Source: Pseudomonas sp. P8_241 (lineage in GTDB: Bacteria; Pseudomonadota; Gammaproteobacteria; Pseudomonadales; Pseudomonadaceae). Taken from it: a DNA stretch of 64,000 nucleotides. Position numbers and translations under genes: made by a program. Below are positions 50,230 to 60,090 of this stretch, in pieces. Where the stretch lies: NCBI RefSeq assembly GCF_034008315.1, contig NZ_CP125377.1, forward strand, positions 5,086,501 through 5,150,500. Direction: 5' to 3'. How positions within the stretch are numbered: position 1 is the first letter of the stretch; every line of letters begins with the position of its first letter. Under the pieces are notes generated by a model. That model was not told the DNA's origin. It saw nothing but the letters and a program-made list of their open reading frames with translations, and did not search any database.

Positions 50230-50847
50230 TTAAGCGAGCACCACCAATCGGTTCGGCAACTCATTGCGCAAATGAGTCACCGGAACATGCACTTTGAGCA
50301 GCTCGCCACAAGCCTCGATGCAGCTGACAAACCCTTGAAGGGTCTGGCCCTGCTTCACCTGCCGGGTAAAACTGGCAACGATTTCGTCCCAATTCTTGTT
50401 GTCGAGACGATTGGAAATCCCCTCATCCACCAGAATTTCCACATAGCGTTCGGCCTCTGAGACAAAAATCAGCATGCCGGTACTGCCTTCGGTGTGGTGC
50501 AGGTTCTGCTCCAGAAACTGTCGGCGGGCCAGGTTTGAGGCACGCCAATGACGCACCGAACGCGGGACCAGGTGGGTGGTCACTTTCGGCAGGCGAAACA
50601 CCAGGCACAACACGATAAAGGTGATCCATTGCATCAGCAGCAGGCTGTGCAGGGTCAGCCAGCCGGTAAGGTAATGCACGATGCCTGGCACCAGCAGCGC
50701 CACCAGGCTGGCCCATAGCAGCGCAATGTAGGCATAGTCGTCGGCACGGGCCGCGAGCACGGTCACCAGTTCCGCATCGGTGTCGCGCTCGACCCGGGCA
50801 ATCGCCTCGGCGACCTTGCGTTGTTCGTGTTCAGTCAGTAATGCCAT
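50230..50847 (-). CDS. TPM domain membrane protein (lemA operon, second)
   Basis: A 205-residue protein with a TPM (TLP18.3/Psb32/MOLO-1) phosphatase-like domain. N-terminal MALLTEHEQRKVAEAIARVE and DAELVTVLAARAD start the domain, two membrane segments (about 50-95) interrupt it, and LIFVSEAERYVEILVDEGIS is the domain's acidic strand. It is the third gene of lemA-TPM-TPM. Function unknown; TPM proteins are linked to membrane protein quality or photosystem repair elsewhere. Confidence 0.85.
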   Translation of the reverse strand: MALLTEHEQRKVAEAIARVERDTDAELVTVLAARADDYAYIALLWASLVALLVPGIVHYLTGWLTLHSLLLMQWITFIVLCLVFRLPKVTTHLVPRSVRHWRASNLARRQFLEQNLHHTEGSTGMLIFVSEAERYVEILVDEGISNRLDNKNWDEIVASFTRQVKQGQTLQGFVSCIEACGELLKVHVPVTHLRNELPNRLVVLA

Positions 50848-50875
50848 GTCGTGAAATGCCTGATCGGAATTATTT

Positions 50876-51628
50876 TCACCAGCCGCCGGAAGAACCGCCA
50901 CCGCCGAAACTGCCCCCACCGCCGCTGAAGCCCCCGCCACCGCCACCGCCAAACCCCCCTCCGCCAAAACCGCCGCCGGACCTTCCGGAACCGCCACGGC
51001 CGGAAGGGAGGATACCGAGCATTTGCCCAACAAAGACTGTCAGGATGAACAACAGCAGCAAAAACACGAAGACCCCGGGATGGCGCGAGACGAAATCGTC
51101 CCCCGGGTCACCTCGAGACTCATAGACGGTCGACGGCTCGTCCAATGGATTGCCGCCCAGTACCACCAGCATGGCCGCAACACCATCACTGATGCCTTTG
51201 CTGAAGTTTCCAGCCTTGAATGACGGCGTGATGACCTGATTGATGATCACCGAACTCTGGGCATCGGTGAGGCGATCCTCCAGACCATAGCCGACTTCGA
51301 TACGCAGTTTTCGCTCGTCCCGGGCGACAATCAGCAAGGCACCATTGTTCTTGTCCTTCTGGCCAATGCCCCAGTGGCGGCCAAGTTGATAACCGAAATC
51401 GGCAATGTCGGTGCCCTGCAAATCCGGCAACGTGACCACCACCAGTTGCTCGCCAGTGGCAGTTTCGTGGGCCTGAAGTTGCTGGGTCAGTTGCTGTCGC
51501 ACCGACGGTTCGATCATTTGGGCGTTGTCCACCACCCGCCCGGTCAACGCCGGAAAAACCAGCTCGGCACGAGCGGTAACGGCCAGCATCCCCAACACCA
51601 GCATCAAGCCCACTTTCAACACACGCAT
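50876..51628 (-). CDS. TPM domain protein with Gly/Ser-rich tail (YgcG type)
   Basis: A 250-residue exported protein. The signal peptide (MRVLKVGLMLVLGMLAVTARA) is followed by a TPM domain (GRVVDNAQMIEPSVRQQL, VGYGLEDRLTDAQSSVII), one membrane segment (FVFLLLLFILTVFVGQML, about 187-204) and a C-terminal tail of about 40 residues almost entirely Gly, Ser and Phe (GGGFGGGG repeats), as usual in the YgcG family. ATG at 51628 rather than the TTG at 51634. Confidence 0.88.
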   Translation of the reverse strand: MRVLKVGLMLVLGMLAVTARAELVFPALTGRVVDNAQMIEPSVRQQLTQQLQAHETATGEQLVVVTLPDLQGTDIADFGYQLGRHWGIGQKDKNNGALLIVARDERKLRIEVGYGLEDRLTDAQSSVIINQVITPSFKAGNFSKGISDGVAAMLVVLGGNPLDEPSTVYESRGDPGDDFVSRHPGVFVFLLLLFILTVFVGQMLGILPSGRGGSGRSGGGFGGGGFGGGGGGGFSGGGGSFGGGGSSGGW

Positions 51629-51661
51629 TGGCAACCTCTTGTCGTGATGTTCATCCCGTTT

Positions 51662-52267
51662 TCAGAACTTGACCTCTGGGGGCTTTTCCGAGCCCGGTGT
51701 GGCTTCGAAGGTCTCGCGAACCGGCAGGCTGCTGTACATCACCGTATGCCACAGGCGACCGGGGAAGGTACGGATCTCGGTGTTGTACTTCTGCACCGCG
51801 AGGATGAAGTCGCGCCGGGCCACGCTGATGCGGTTTTCGGTGCCCTCAAGCTGCGATTGCAGGGCAAGGAAATTCTGGTTGGCCTTGAGGTCCGGATAAC
51901 GCTCTGACACCACCATCAACCGACTCAAGGCGCCACTGAGCTGGTCCTGGGCCTGCTGGTACTGTTTGAGCTTTTCCGGGTTGTCCAGGGTCGAGGCGTC
52001 CACCTGGATCGACGTGGCTTTGGCCCGCGCTTCGATGACGGCAGTCAGGGTCTCCTTCTCGTGAGCCGCATAGCCCTTCACGGTTTCCACCAGATTGGGG
52101 ATCAGGTCGGCGCGGCGCTGGTACTGGTTCTGCACCTGGCCCCACGCGGCTTTGGCCTGTTCGTCCAGGGTCGGGATATTGTTGATGCCGCAGGCGCTCA
52201 GCAGTGTGGCCAGCATGAGCAGCGTGGCGACCTGCAGGCGCGAACGATAGATTGGACTGACATTCAT
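51662..52267 (-). CDS. lemA: LemA family lipoprotein
   Basis: A 201-residue LemA protein, first gene of a lemA-TPM-TPM operon with 33 and 28 bases between genes. The N-terminal signal carries a lipobox (LLSAC, Cys near residue 26). The LemA domain follows: AWGQVQNQYQRRADLIPNLVETV and YPDLKANQNFLALQSQLEGTE, both family hallmarks, then NTEIRTFPGRLW. Long helical bundle anchored to a membrane. Function not established. ATG at 52267 chosen over a TTG three codons earlier. Confidence 0.9.
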   Translation of the reverse strand: MNVSPIYRSRLQVATLLMLATLLSACGINNIPTLDEQAKAAWGQVQNQYQRRADLIPNLVETVKGYAAHEKETLTAVIEARAKATSIQVDASTLDNPEKLKQYQQAQDQLSGALSRLMVVSERYPDLKANQNFLALQSQLEGTENRISVARRDFILAVQKYNTEIRTFPGRLWHTVMYSSLPVRETFEATPGSEKPPEVKF

Positions 52268-52516
52268 CAGGATCAAGCTCCCTTATACATTTCATGAAAA
52301 ACCCGACCGTGAAACCTTCTCAGCCGGCTCTTGGGGCATAATCGCCCGCGCCTCTGGATTGCCACGGGCCGATGGGCTAAAAAGAGGCCCTGCGCGAAAA
52401 CGCGTGCGGACTTCGGTTGTGGTTTTTTCAGTCAGCACCCGAACAACAATAGTCGCTCCCTAACTTTTGGCTGGCCGGCGCGTTCATCGCCGTTTGGGCC
52501 CTTGAGAAAACTATTC

Positions 52517-54808
52517 ATGAAGAAGCTGTGTTTGCTGGGCCTGTTCGTCGGCCTGGCCAGTCATAACGTATTGGCCGCCACGACACCCGCACCCCTGGAG
52601 AACAAGGACGCTTTCATCAGCAACCTGATGAAGCAAATGACCCTCGATGAAAAAATCGGCCAGCTGCGCCTGATCAGCATCGGCCCGGAAATGCCCCGGG
52701 AGCTGATCCGCAAGGAAATCGCGGCAGGCAACATCGGCGGCACGTTCAACTCGATCACCCGCCCGGAAAACCGGCCGATGCAGGACGCGGCGATGCGCAG
52801 CCGCCTGAAGATCCCGATGTTTTTCGCCTATGACGTGATCCACGGTCACCGCACCATTTTCCCGATCCCGCTGGCCCTGGCCTCGAGCTGGGACATGGAC
52901 GCCATTGCCCTGTCCGGGCGCATCGCCGCCAAGGAAGCCTCATCGGACGGCGTCGACCTCACCTTCGCGCCGATGGTCGACATCTCCCGCGACCCACGTT
53001 GGGGCCGTACTTCCGAAGGCTTCGGCGAAGACACCTACCTGGTGTCGCGCATTGCCGGCGTCATGGTCAAGGCGTTCCAGGGCTCCGGTGCAAACGCGGC
53101 CGACAGCATCATGGCCAGCGTCAAGCATTTCGCCTTGTACGGCGCGGTCGAGGGCGGACGCGACTACAACGTTGTCGACATGAGCCCGGTCAAGATGTAC
53201 CAGGATTACCTGCCGCCCTACCGCGCGGCAATTGACGCGGGTGCTGGCGGGGTGATGGTTGCACTGAACTCGATCAACGGCGTGCCGGCCACCGCCAATA
53301 CCTGGCTGATGAATGACCTGCTGCGCAAGGATTGGGGCTTCAAAGGCCTGGCCGTCAGTGACCATGGGGCAATTTTCGAGCTCATCAAGCACGGCGTTGC
53401 CGCCGATGGCCGCGAAGCCGCGAAGCTCGCGATCAAGGCCGGTATCGACATGAGCATGAACGACACCCTCTATGGCAAAGAGCTGCCAGGGCTGTTGAAG
53501 GCCGGCGAGATTGAACAAAGCGACATCGATAACGCCGTGCGTGAAGTGCTGGCGGCCAAGTACGACATGGGCCTGTTCAAGGACCCGTACCTGCGCATCG
53601 GCAAAGCCGAGCAAGATCCGGCCGACACCAATGCCGATAGCCGCCTGCACCGGGCCGAGGCCCGAGACGTGGCGCGCCGCAGTCTGGTGCTGTTGAAAAA
53701 CCAGGGCGAAACCCTGCCGCTGAAAAAAACCGCGAAAATCGCTTTGGTGGGTCCGCTGGCCAAGGCACCGATCGACATGATGGGTAGCTGGGCCGCTAAC
53801 GGTCGCCCTGCGCAATCGGTCACGCTGTTCGACGGCATGACCGCTGCACTGGGTTCGCAATCGACGTTGATCTATGCCCGTGGCGCCAACATCACCAGCG
53901 ATCCAAAAATCCTCGGTTACCTGAACTTCCTCAACTTCGATGCCCCGGAAGTGGTAGACGATCCGCGTTCGGCGCAAGTGCTGATCGACGAAGCGGTGAA
54001 AGCCGCCAAGGATGCCGATGTGGTGGTCGCAGCGGTGGGCGAGTCCCGCGGCATGTCGCACGAATCATCGAGCCGCACCGATATCAACATCCCGCCCAAC
54101 CAGCGCGAATTGATCAAAGCCTTGAAAGCTACCGGCAAACCGTTGGTGCTGGTGTTGATGAACGGCCGCCCGCTGTCGATTCTCGAAGAGAAGGAACAGG
54201 CTGACGCGATCCTGGAAACCTGGTTCAGCGGTACGGAAGGCGGCAACGCCATTGCCGACGTGCTGTTCGGCGACTACAACCCGTCGGGCAAACTGCCGAT
54301 CACTATCCCGCGCTCGGTAGGCCAGATTCCGACCTATTACAACCACCTGAGCATTGGCCGGCCCTTCACGCCGGGCAAGCCGGGCAACTACACGTCGCAG
54401 TATTTCGATGACACCACCGGCCCGCTGTTCCCGTTCGGCTTCGGCTTGAGCTACACCGATTTCAACCTGAGCAACATGGCACTGTCGTCGACCACGCTGA
54501 ACAAGACCGGCAAGCTCGACGCCAGCGTCACGGTGAAAAACACCGGCAAGCGTGACGGCGAAACCGTGGTGCAGTTGTACATTCAGGACGTGACCGGTTC
54601 GATGATCCGGCCGCTCAAGGAGTTGAAGAACTTCCAGAAAGTGATGATCAAGGCTGGCGAACAGAAAGTCGTGCACTTCACCATCACCGAGGATGACCTG
54701 AAGTTCTACAACACCCAGCTCAAGTACGCAGCGGAGCCCGGCAAGTTCAACGTGCAGATCGGCCTGGATTCCCAGGACGTGACGCAGCAGAGTTTTGAGT
54801 TGCTGTAA
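52517..54808 (+). CDS. bglX: Periplasmic beta-glucosidase BglX (GH3)
   Basis: Glycoside hydrolase family 3 enzyme of 763 residues. The signal peptide MKKLCLLGLFVGLASHNVLA precedes the (alpha/beta)8 domain with nucleophile Asp282 (GLAVSDHGAI) and the substrate loop VKHFALYGAVEGGRDYN. The second alpha/beta sandwich (KKTAKIALVGPLAKAPIDM) and C-terminal fibronectin-III-like domain (VTVKNTGKRDGETVVQLYIQ) are complete. Hydrolyses terminal beta-glucosides in the periplasm. The frame remains open upstream but without family similarity. Confidence 0.95.
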   Translation: MKKLCLLGLFVGLASHNVLAATTPAPLENKDAFISNLMKQMTLDEKIGQLRLISIGPEMPRELIRKEIAAGNIGGTFNSITRPENRPMQDAAMRSRLKIPMFFAYDVIHGHRTIFPIPLALASSWDMDAIALSGRIAAKEASSDGVDLTFAPMVDISRDPRWGRTSEGFGEDTYLVSRIAGVMVKAFQGSGANAADSIMASVKHFALYGAVEGGRDYNVVDMSPVKMYQDYLPPYRAAIDAGAGGVMVALNSINGVPATANTWLMNDLLRKDWGFKGLAVSDHGAIFELIKHGVAADGREAAKLAIKAGIDMSMNDTLYGKELPGLLKAGEIEQSDIDNAVREVLAAKYDMGLFKDPYLRIGKAEQDPADTNADSRLHRAEARDVARRSLVLLKNQGETLPLKKTAKIALVGPLAKAPIDMMGSWAANGRPAQSVTLFDGMTAALGSQSTLIYARGANITSDPKILGYLNFLNFDAPEVVDDPRSAQVLIDEAVKAAKDADVVVAAVGESRGMSHESSSRTDINIPPNQRELIKALKATGKPLVLVLMNGRPLSILEEKEQADAILETWFSGTEGGNAIADVLFGDYNPSGKLPITIPRSVGQIPTYYNHLSIGRPFTPGKPGNYTSQYFDDTTGPLFPFGFGLSYTDFNLSNMALSSTTLNKTGKLDASVTVKNTGKRDGETVVQLYIQDVTGSMIRPLKELKNFQKVMIKAGEQKVVHFTITEDDLKFYNTQLKYAAEPGKFNVQIGLDSQDVTQQSFELL

Positions 54809-54818
54809 CCCTCAACGC

Positions 54819-54900
54819 AAAAGATCGCAGCCTTCGGCAGCTCCTACGGGGAACACCTCATACCCCTGCAAGAGCTGCCGAAGGCTGCGATCTTTTGATC
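54819..54900. repeat. REPIN between bglX and clsB
   Basis: AAAAGATCGCAGCCTTCGGC AGCTCC (from 54819) pairs with AGCTGCCGAAGGCTGCGATC TTTT (to 54896). CTGCCGNAGGCTGCGATC family, between convergent genes. Confidence 0.9.
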
Positions 54901-54911
54901 TCGCTTTAACT

Positions 54912-56069
54912 TTATCCCCGCCGATCCAGCAGATTCACCACCAGCCGATCCACCCACCCCCAGATCCTCTGCTTGACCCGCTTCCACAGCGGTCGACGCT
55001 GCCATGCCTCCAGACTGACTTCCAGGCTCTGGGTAAAGTCCCGTTCGAAACTCGCCGCTACCGCCCGGGTCAGGCTTGGGTCCAGCGCTTCAAGATTGGC
55101 TTCCAGGTTGAAGCGCAAGTTCCAGTGATCGAAATTGCACGAACCAATACTGACCCAGTCGTCGATCAGGACCATTTTCAGGTGCAGGAAGCACGGCTGG
55201 TACTCAAAAATCCGCACCCCGGCCTTGAGCAGTCGCGGATAGTAGCGATGCCCGGCGTAACGCACGGACGGGTGATCAGTGCGCGGCCCGGTCAACAGCA
55301 GGCGCACATCGACGCCTCGGGCAGCGGCACGGCGCAATGAGCGACGGACTTTCCAGGTCGGCAGAAAATATGGCGTGGCCAGCCAGATCCGACGCTGGCC
55401 GCTATTCAATGCGCGAATCAACGATTGCAGAATATCGCGGTGCTGGCGGGCGTCGGCGTAGGCAACGCGGCCCATGCCCTCACCCACCGAAGGTACCCGC
55501 GGCAAGCGTGGCAAACCAAAATGCGAAGCCGGGCGCCAGGCGCGGCGATGACGGTTGGCGATCCATTGGCGGTCGAACAGCAACTGCCAGTCGAGCACCA
55601 GCGGCCCGGACATTTCCACCATGACTTCGTGCCACTCGCTGACGTCTTCACCAGGCATCCAGAACTCATCGGTAACGCCAGTGCCACCAACGACGGCCAG
55701 GCTCTGATCGACCAACAACAGCTTGCGATGATCACGGTAGAAGTTGCCGACCCAGCGCCGCCAGTTCAGGCGATTGTAGAACCGCAACTCGACCCCGGCG
55801 GACGTCAGGCGCTGGCGCAAGGCCAGTGTGAAAGCCAGGCTGCCATAGTCATCGAACAGGCACCGCACCCGCACGCCGCGCTCGGCGGCCTGGACCAGCG
55901 CCTGAACCATCTCCTCGGCGCAAGCGCCCGCCTCGACCAGGTACAACTCCAGTTCAACCTGTTCTTCGGCACGGGCAATCGCCACCAGCATGCGCGGGAA
56001 GAACTGCGGGCCGTCGATCAAGAGTTCGAAGTGGTTGCCTTCACGCCAGGGAAATATCGGTCCGGCCAT
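54912..56069 (-). CDS. clsB: Cardiolipin synthase ClsB-type phospholipase D protein
   Basis: Phospholipase-D superfamily enzyme making cardiolipin from phosphatidylglycerol. The 385 residues have both HKD motifs: HRKLLLVD (residues 114-121, in RDHRKLLLVDQSLAVVGG) and HLKMVLID (HLKMVLIDDWVSIGSCNFD). There is no N-terminal membrane segment, like ClsB rather than ClsA. It begins one base after the yceI stop, so they are one transcript. The C-terminus ends with an amphipathic basic helix. Confidence 0.9.
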   Translation of the reverse strand: MAGPIFPWREGNHFELLIDGPQFFPRMLVAIARAEEQVELELYLVEAGACAEEMVQALVQAAERGVRVRCLFDDYGSLAFTLALRQRLTSAGVELRFYNRLNWRRWVGNFYRDHRKLLLVDQSLAVVGGTGVTDEFWMPGEDVSEWHEVMVEMSGPLVLDWQLLFDRQWIANRHRRAWRPASHFGLPRLPRVPSVGEGMGRVAYADARQHRDILQSLIRALNSGQRRIWLATPYFLPTWKVRRSLRRAAARGVDVRLLLTGPRTDHPSVRYAGHRYYPRLLKAGVRIFEYQPCFLHLKMVLIDDWVSIGSCNFDHWNLRFNLEANLEALDPSLTRAVAASFERDFTQSLEVSLEAWQRRPLWKRVKQRIWGWVDRLVVNLLDRRG

Positions 56070-56070
56070 G

Positions 56071-56661
56071 TCAGCGCGCCGTGAAAATCAGCACCGCACC
56101 CACCGGCACCGACAGACCGATCGCGGACAACCCGGCCAATTTGCGCAAGGTTTCAAGGCCAGGCGCCAGCTCGAAGTCTTCAGCGCTGATAACCACCGGC
56201 TCAAGCGTCACCACCTGGAAACGCCGGTCATCGAGACGGGTGGCCAGCAACTGGGCGTTGTACGTGTGCTGCTTGCCATGCAGATCGACGGTCAGCGGCA
56301 GGCGCAATTCCAGTTGCGCACCGGGAGCGAGATCGTTGATCGGACGCAAATCGATCTGGGTGGTGATCAAGGCTTCGGGAAACTTTTCGATCTCGAACAG
56401 CTCTTTGCGCATGCGCTCATCGCGCAACGGGATGCCGCTGTTGATCGAATCCATCTCGACTTCCACTCGCGCCAAACCCTTGGGATCGACCTGGCCATGC
56501 AGCACCAGAAAGCGCTGCACTTCAGAAACATTGGCGTTTTTGGTGCTGACAAATGACAGCCGCGAGGATTCGCCGTCGAGGTACCAGTCGGCGTGGGCCG
56601 ACAGCGTAGCGCCAGCCAACAGCAGGAAAGATAGGGTTTTCAAAGTGAAACACTTGAACAT
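56071..56661 (-). CDS. YceI family periplasmic lipid-binding protein
   Basis: A 196-residue exported protein: signal peptide MFKCFTLKTLSFLLLAGATL ending SAHA, then a YceI lipocalin-like beta barrel (YLDGESSRLSFVSTKNANVS, INSGIPLRDERMRKELFEIE). The family binds isoprenoid lipids. VVTLEPVVISAEDFEL near the end is the last strand; the C-terminus stays hydrophobic. Upstream gene of clsB. Confidence 0.88.
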   Translation of the reverse strand: MFKCFTLKTLSFLLLAGATLSAHADWYLDGESSRLSFVSTKNANVSEVQRFLVLHGQVDPKGLARVEVEMDSINSGIPLRDERMRKELFEIEKFPEALITTQIDLRPINDLAPGAQLELRLPLTVDLHGKQHTYNAQLLATRLDDRRFQVVTLEPVVISAEDFELAPGLETLRKLAGLSAIGLSVPVGAVLIFTAR

Positions 56662-56763
56662 AAAAACTCGTGAGGGCAGATAAACCTGTGCTGAACCTTA
56701 ACTGGCCCTCAGCGCATTGCAAGCCATCTACGCCACCCAACCCGCTTTTGTGGCGAGCAAGCT

Positions 56764-57096
56764 TCATTGCTTCCAGGGCAGCAAGCGACAGCCCTGATGC
56801 TCGCCAATCCACTGTGCGCTGTTGCTGCGCCCCATACCGCTGGCTGTTACACGCTTGATGGCAATGTCATCGGTGAAGCCGCTGGTCGGCAACCACTGTT
56901 TCACATACCCGCGGCAATACTCGGGGTGGTTGTTCATCACATAACGGCACGAGCAATACTCCTTGGCGGTGTAGGCGCTGATGATGTCGGGGAACGCCCC
57001 TAACGCCACGCGCTCATGCCAGATCCAGCCGAGCAATGCCAACAGCAGGATCAACAACAGCGAGCTGATCGGTCGGCGTCGAAGAAATCCGCTCAT
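56764..57096 (-). CDS. Hypothetical membrane-anchored periplasmic protein
   Basis: A 110-residue protein with an N-terminal membrane anchor (ISSLLLILLLALLGWIWHER, about 10-29) and a small periplasmic domain with five cysteines (KEYCSCRYVMNNHPEYCRGY, GCRLLPW), presumably disulfide-bonded. No family is recognised; similar proteins are sometimes labelled amidase without support. Its start overlaps the serine hydrolase stop (ATGA), so the two are coupled and may act together. Confidence 0.75.
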   Translation of the reverse strand: MSGFLRRRPISSLLLILLLALLGWIWHERVALGAFPDIISAYTAKEYCSCRYVMNNHPEYCRGYVKQWLPTSGFTDDIAIKRVTASGMGRSNSAQWIGEHQGCRLLPWKQ

Positions 57097-58187
57097 GGCC
57101 GCACCGTTGTGGCGACGGCTTTCAGCGCGAGCTTGAGCATTTCGTTGTGCCGGTAGCTGCCGTCGCGGTCGTCGCCGTAGCGCACGATCACCAGTTTTTC
57201 ACTGGGTATCACGTACATCGCCTGCCCCCAATGGCCCAACGCAGCGAAGGTGTCGGCAGGCGCATCGGGCCAAGGTTGGGCGGCCCCGTCAGCTGCGCGA
57301 TTGAGCCACCAGTGGCCACCGGGCACGGCGTCATCCTGACGGGCACGATAGTGGGCAAAGGGTTCGCGGTTGAACGCGATCCAGTCTCTGGGCAACAGTT
57401 GTTTATCGCCCCAACGCCCGTCACGGGCCATCAACAAGCCGACGCGCGCCAGATCCCGCGCCGTGAGATACGCATACGAAGACGCAACGAAAGTGCCAGT
57501 GTCATCGGCTTCCCACACGGCATGGCCAATACCCAACGGCTCGAACAGCGCAGTCCATGGATAGTCGGCGTAGCGATTGGGCCCGACGATGTTTTTCAAC
57601 GCAGCGGACAACAGGTTGCTGTCACCACTGGAATAACGAAACGCCTGGCCCGGCGCTGCATAGCTGTCGTGATCGACGGTGAATTCAGCCATATCCCTAC
57701 GCCCCCGGGTGTAGAGCATGGCCACAACCGAGGATTTCAACGGTGCGTATTCGTAGTCTTCCTGCCAGTCGATGCCCGAGGCCCAGTGCAGCAGGTCGGC
57801 CAGGGTCATGGCCGGGTATTTGTTCAGCGGCGGATAAAACTTCTGTACCGGGTCTTGAAGCTTGAACAACCCTTCGCCGTAAGCCATGCCAAGGACGGAT
57901 GCCATCAGGCTCTTGCTGATCGACCACGTCAGGTGTGGCGTCTGGGCCGTGGTCGGGCCGGCGTAGCGTTCGTAGATCAACTGGCCGTCGTGGATCACGA
58001 CCAAGGCGTCAGTGCGAATGCCTTGACGGGTACTATCGTCGCGAGGTGGGAAGGCGTAGGACTCAAGCGCCTCTCGCGCAGACCCGGTGATGGTCGGGCC
58101 GGTCGGCCATTGCTCGGCGGGCCACTGTTCGGCGTGGGCGAAGACGCTAAAAAACAGCAGGAAAATCAGGGAAAAGCCTTTCAGCAT
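57093..58187 (-). CDS. Periplasmic serine hydrolase (class C beta-lactamase-like)
   Basis: A 364-residue exported protein: signal peptide ending FAHA, then a penicillin-binding/beta-lactamase fold. The catalytic SxxK is WSISKSLM (Ser89, Lys92), the tyrosine motif is FRYSSGDSN, and DLARVGLLMARDGRWG is a family hallmark. Such proteins act on esters, amides or D-amino-acid peptides; nothing indicates drug resistance. Coupled to the 110-residue gene downstream. Confidence 0.88.
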   Translation of the reverse strand: MLKGFSLIFLLFFSVFAHAEQWPAEQWPTGPTITGSAREALESYAFPPRDDSTRQGIRTDALVVIHDGQLIYERYAGPTTAQTPHLTWSISKSLMASVLGMAYGEGLFKLQDPVQKFYPPLNKYPAMTLADLLHWASGIDWQEDYEYAPLKSSVVAMLYTRGRRDMAEFTVDHDSYAAPGQAFRYSSGDSNLLSAALKNIVGPNRYADYPWTALFEPLGIGHAVWEADDTGTFVASSYAYLTARDLARVGLLMARDGRWGDKQLLPRDWIAFNREPFAHYRARQDDAVPGGHWWLNRAADGAAQPWPDAPADTFAALGHWGQAMYVIPSEKLVIVRYGDDRDGSYRHNEMLKLALKAVATTVRP

Positions 58188-58248
58188 GGCGGGGGCTCAT
58201 GGGAAATAACCGGGTTAGCCTAGCCCAATCAAATGACACTCAGGCGAC

Positions 58249-58294
58249 CCTTGTAGGAGCTGCCGAACGCGGCCCGAGCCTTCGACAGCTCCCA
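58249..58294. repeat. REP element between serine hydrolase and acyl-CoA dehydrogenase genes
   Basis: TGTAGGAGCTGCCGAACGCGG and TTCGACAGCTCCCA form a shortened CTGCCGNAGG-type inverted pair. Confidence 0.6.
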
Positions 58295-58300
58295 AAATTC

Positions 58301-59179
58301 TCAGAGGCCCGCCAATGCCTTGGCCAACCGCTTGCCCCGCGCCCCCGCCGCCAGATCCATCACGGCCTGATCGCGCTGCCACATTGCCGCCCACTCTGGA
58401 GGTCCCTCGGCCAGCGCTTCATTGATTGGTTTTTTCAGGGCCTCGAACTGCGCAAACAACCCGCCCAGCAACACATGCCCGGCCGGGCTGGTGGGCGGCA
58501 GTCGGCTGACTTCCGCGCAACCGGCGAGCAAAGCCAACAAACGCAACTGCAAGCCTTGCGACCAATCACTCTGCTGGCCAACGCCATACAACCACGCGGT
58601 CATGGCACTCAGTACATAAATGTCTTCCAGCGTGCGGAACGGTTTGACGTAGGCATCCCAACCATCCCCCGCCAGCAATTCGCATAACGCGTTTTCCAGA
58701 AACAGCCGGCCATGGCTGATGTCCGGCATCAATGGGATCGCCGGCAGTTGCTCCACCCGCACACCCGGCTCATCACGATAAATCACCGCCAGGCTCAAAC
58801 GCGGATCTTCGTCGGGCTCTTCACTGCGTGCAGCCACCAGCAACCAGTCGGCGGCATCGCCAGCAGTGACAAAATCCTTGCGGCCGCTCAGGCGCAAACC
58901 ACTGAGTCGGGTCTGCATGTCCACCGGGCGCAGGCTGCGCTGTTCGGTGGCGCACAGCGCGCCCAGACTCGCCGGGGCGCTCGGCCAGAGCATGCGCAAC
59001 GCGGCTTGATAGCCCACCAGAAACGCCAAACCCGGTGTGGCCATCAAGCGTGCGCCCGCCACCGCCAACTCGAACGGTGTAACGCTACCCAGTTGCTGCA
59101 ACAAGGTTGCAAAACCTTCGGCCAGATCAGGATTGGCGGGCAGGCGCTCGCCACGGTTCAACAGGGTTTGCCAGGGCAT
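58301..59179 (-). CDS. Acyl-CoA dehydrogenase-like protein (short)
   Basis: A 292-residue protein matching acyl-CoA dehydrogenases in its middle (LSGLRLSGRKDFVTAGDAADW, the FAD/substrate beta-domain) but shorter than the usual ~380 and with a reduced N-terminal part. The start MPWQTLLNRGERLP has a good AGGAGCCTC ribosome site. The usual C-terminal catalytic Glu region is not evident, so enzymatic activity is uncertain. Divergent from olsB across 155 bases; possibly related to lipid metabolism. Confidence 0.7.
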   Translation of the reverse strand: MPWQTLLNRGERLPANPDLAEGFATLLQQLGSVTPFELAVAGARLMATPGLAFLVGYQAALRMLWPSAPASLGALCATEQRSLRPVDMQTRLSGLRLSGRKDFVTAGDAADWLLVAARSEEPDEDPRLSLAVIYRDEPGVRVEQLPAIPLMPDISHGRLFLENALCELLAGDGWDAYVKPFRTLEDIYVLSAMTAWLYGVGQQSDWSQGLQLRLLALLAGCAEVSRLPPTSPAGHVLLGGLFAQFEALKKPINEALAEGPPEWAAMWQRDQAVMDLAAGARGKRLAKALAGL

Positions 59180-59334
59180 AAGAGGCTCCTTGTGGGCTGT
59201 CATATAAGCATCACCAAAGCTTAATGGCGATGACACCGGGGCTACATAGCCTGACTTTGCACAACACGGCTAGACAAAGAAAGTCGATTCGCTGTAGCCC
59301 AAAGACGGGTGAGCAACCCGAATGGAGATTCGCC

Positions 59335-60090
59335 ATGACTCAGATCGCCCGCATCAGCGACACCGGCAACGAACGCCGCCTGCAAGCCGAACGCCTGGTG
59401 GGCGCCGAGGCTTTGCAAGAAGCCCAGGCCTTGCGATTCAACGTGTTCAGCGGCGAATTCAACGCCAGGCTCAAAGGCGCGGAACGGGGTCTGGACATGG
59501 ATGACTACGACGTACATTGCACCCACATCGGTGTGCGCGACCTCAACACCGGACGTCTGGTGGCGACCACCCGCTTGCTCGACCATACCGCCGCGAGCAG
59601 CCTGGGCAAGTTCTACAGCGAAGAAGAGTTCAGCCTGAATGGCCTGATCCACTTGCAGGGCCCGATCCTGGAAATCGGTCGTACTTGTGTCGATCCCGCC
59701 TATCGCAACGGCGGCACCATTGCCGTGCTCTGGGGCGAATTGGCCGAAGTGCTCAACCAGGGCGGCTATAGCTATTTGATGGGCTGCGCGAGCATTCCGA
59801 TGCAGGATGGCGGCATCCAGGCCCACGCGATCATGCAGCGTCTGCGCGAGCGCTACCTGTGCACCGAACACCTGCGGGCCGAGCCGAAAAAGCCATTGCC
59901 GAGCCTGGACATCCCTTCCAACGTGATCGCCGAAATGCCCCCCCTGCTCAAGGCCTACATGCGCCTGGGCGCGAAGATCTGCGGCGAGCCGTGCTGGGAC
60001 GAAGACTTCCAGGTCGCCGACGTGTTCATCCTGCTCAAGCGCGACGAACTCTGCCCGCGCTACGCCAAACACTTCAAGGCAGCTGTGTGA
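59335..60090 (+). CDS. olsB: Ornithine N-acyltransferase OlsB
   Basis: Transfers a 3-hydroxyacyl chain from ACP to ornithine, the first step of ornithine-lipid synthesis, a phosphorus-free membrane lipid. The 251 residues contain the GNAT-like OlsB signatures [32 protein letters not shown], and [21 protein letters not shown] with the acyl-donor site. It shares one base with olsA (TGATG), so translation is coupled. Phosphate limitation induces these genes in other bacteria; no PhoB box was confirmed here. Confidence 0.93.
   Translation: MTQIARISDTGNERRLQAERLVGAEALQEAQALRFNVFSGEFNARLKGAERGLDMDDYDVHCTHIGVRDLNTGRLVATTRLLDHTAASSLGKFYSEEEFSLNGLIHLQGPILEIGRTCVDPAYRNGGTIAVLWGELAEVLNQGGYSYLMGCASIPMQDGGIQAHAIMQRLRERYLCTEHLRAEPKKPLPSLDIPSNVIAEMPPLLKAYMRLGAKICGEPCWDEDFQVADVFILLKRDELCPRYAKHFKAAV

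Noticed and set aside
57093..58187. Beta-lactam resistance gene
   Set aside because: The serine hydrolase has the SxxK fold motif but lacks class C beta-lactamase specifics; such proteins are common housekeeping hydrolases.
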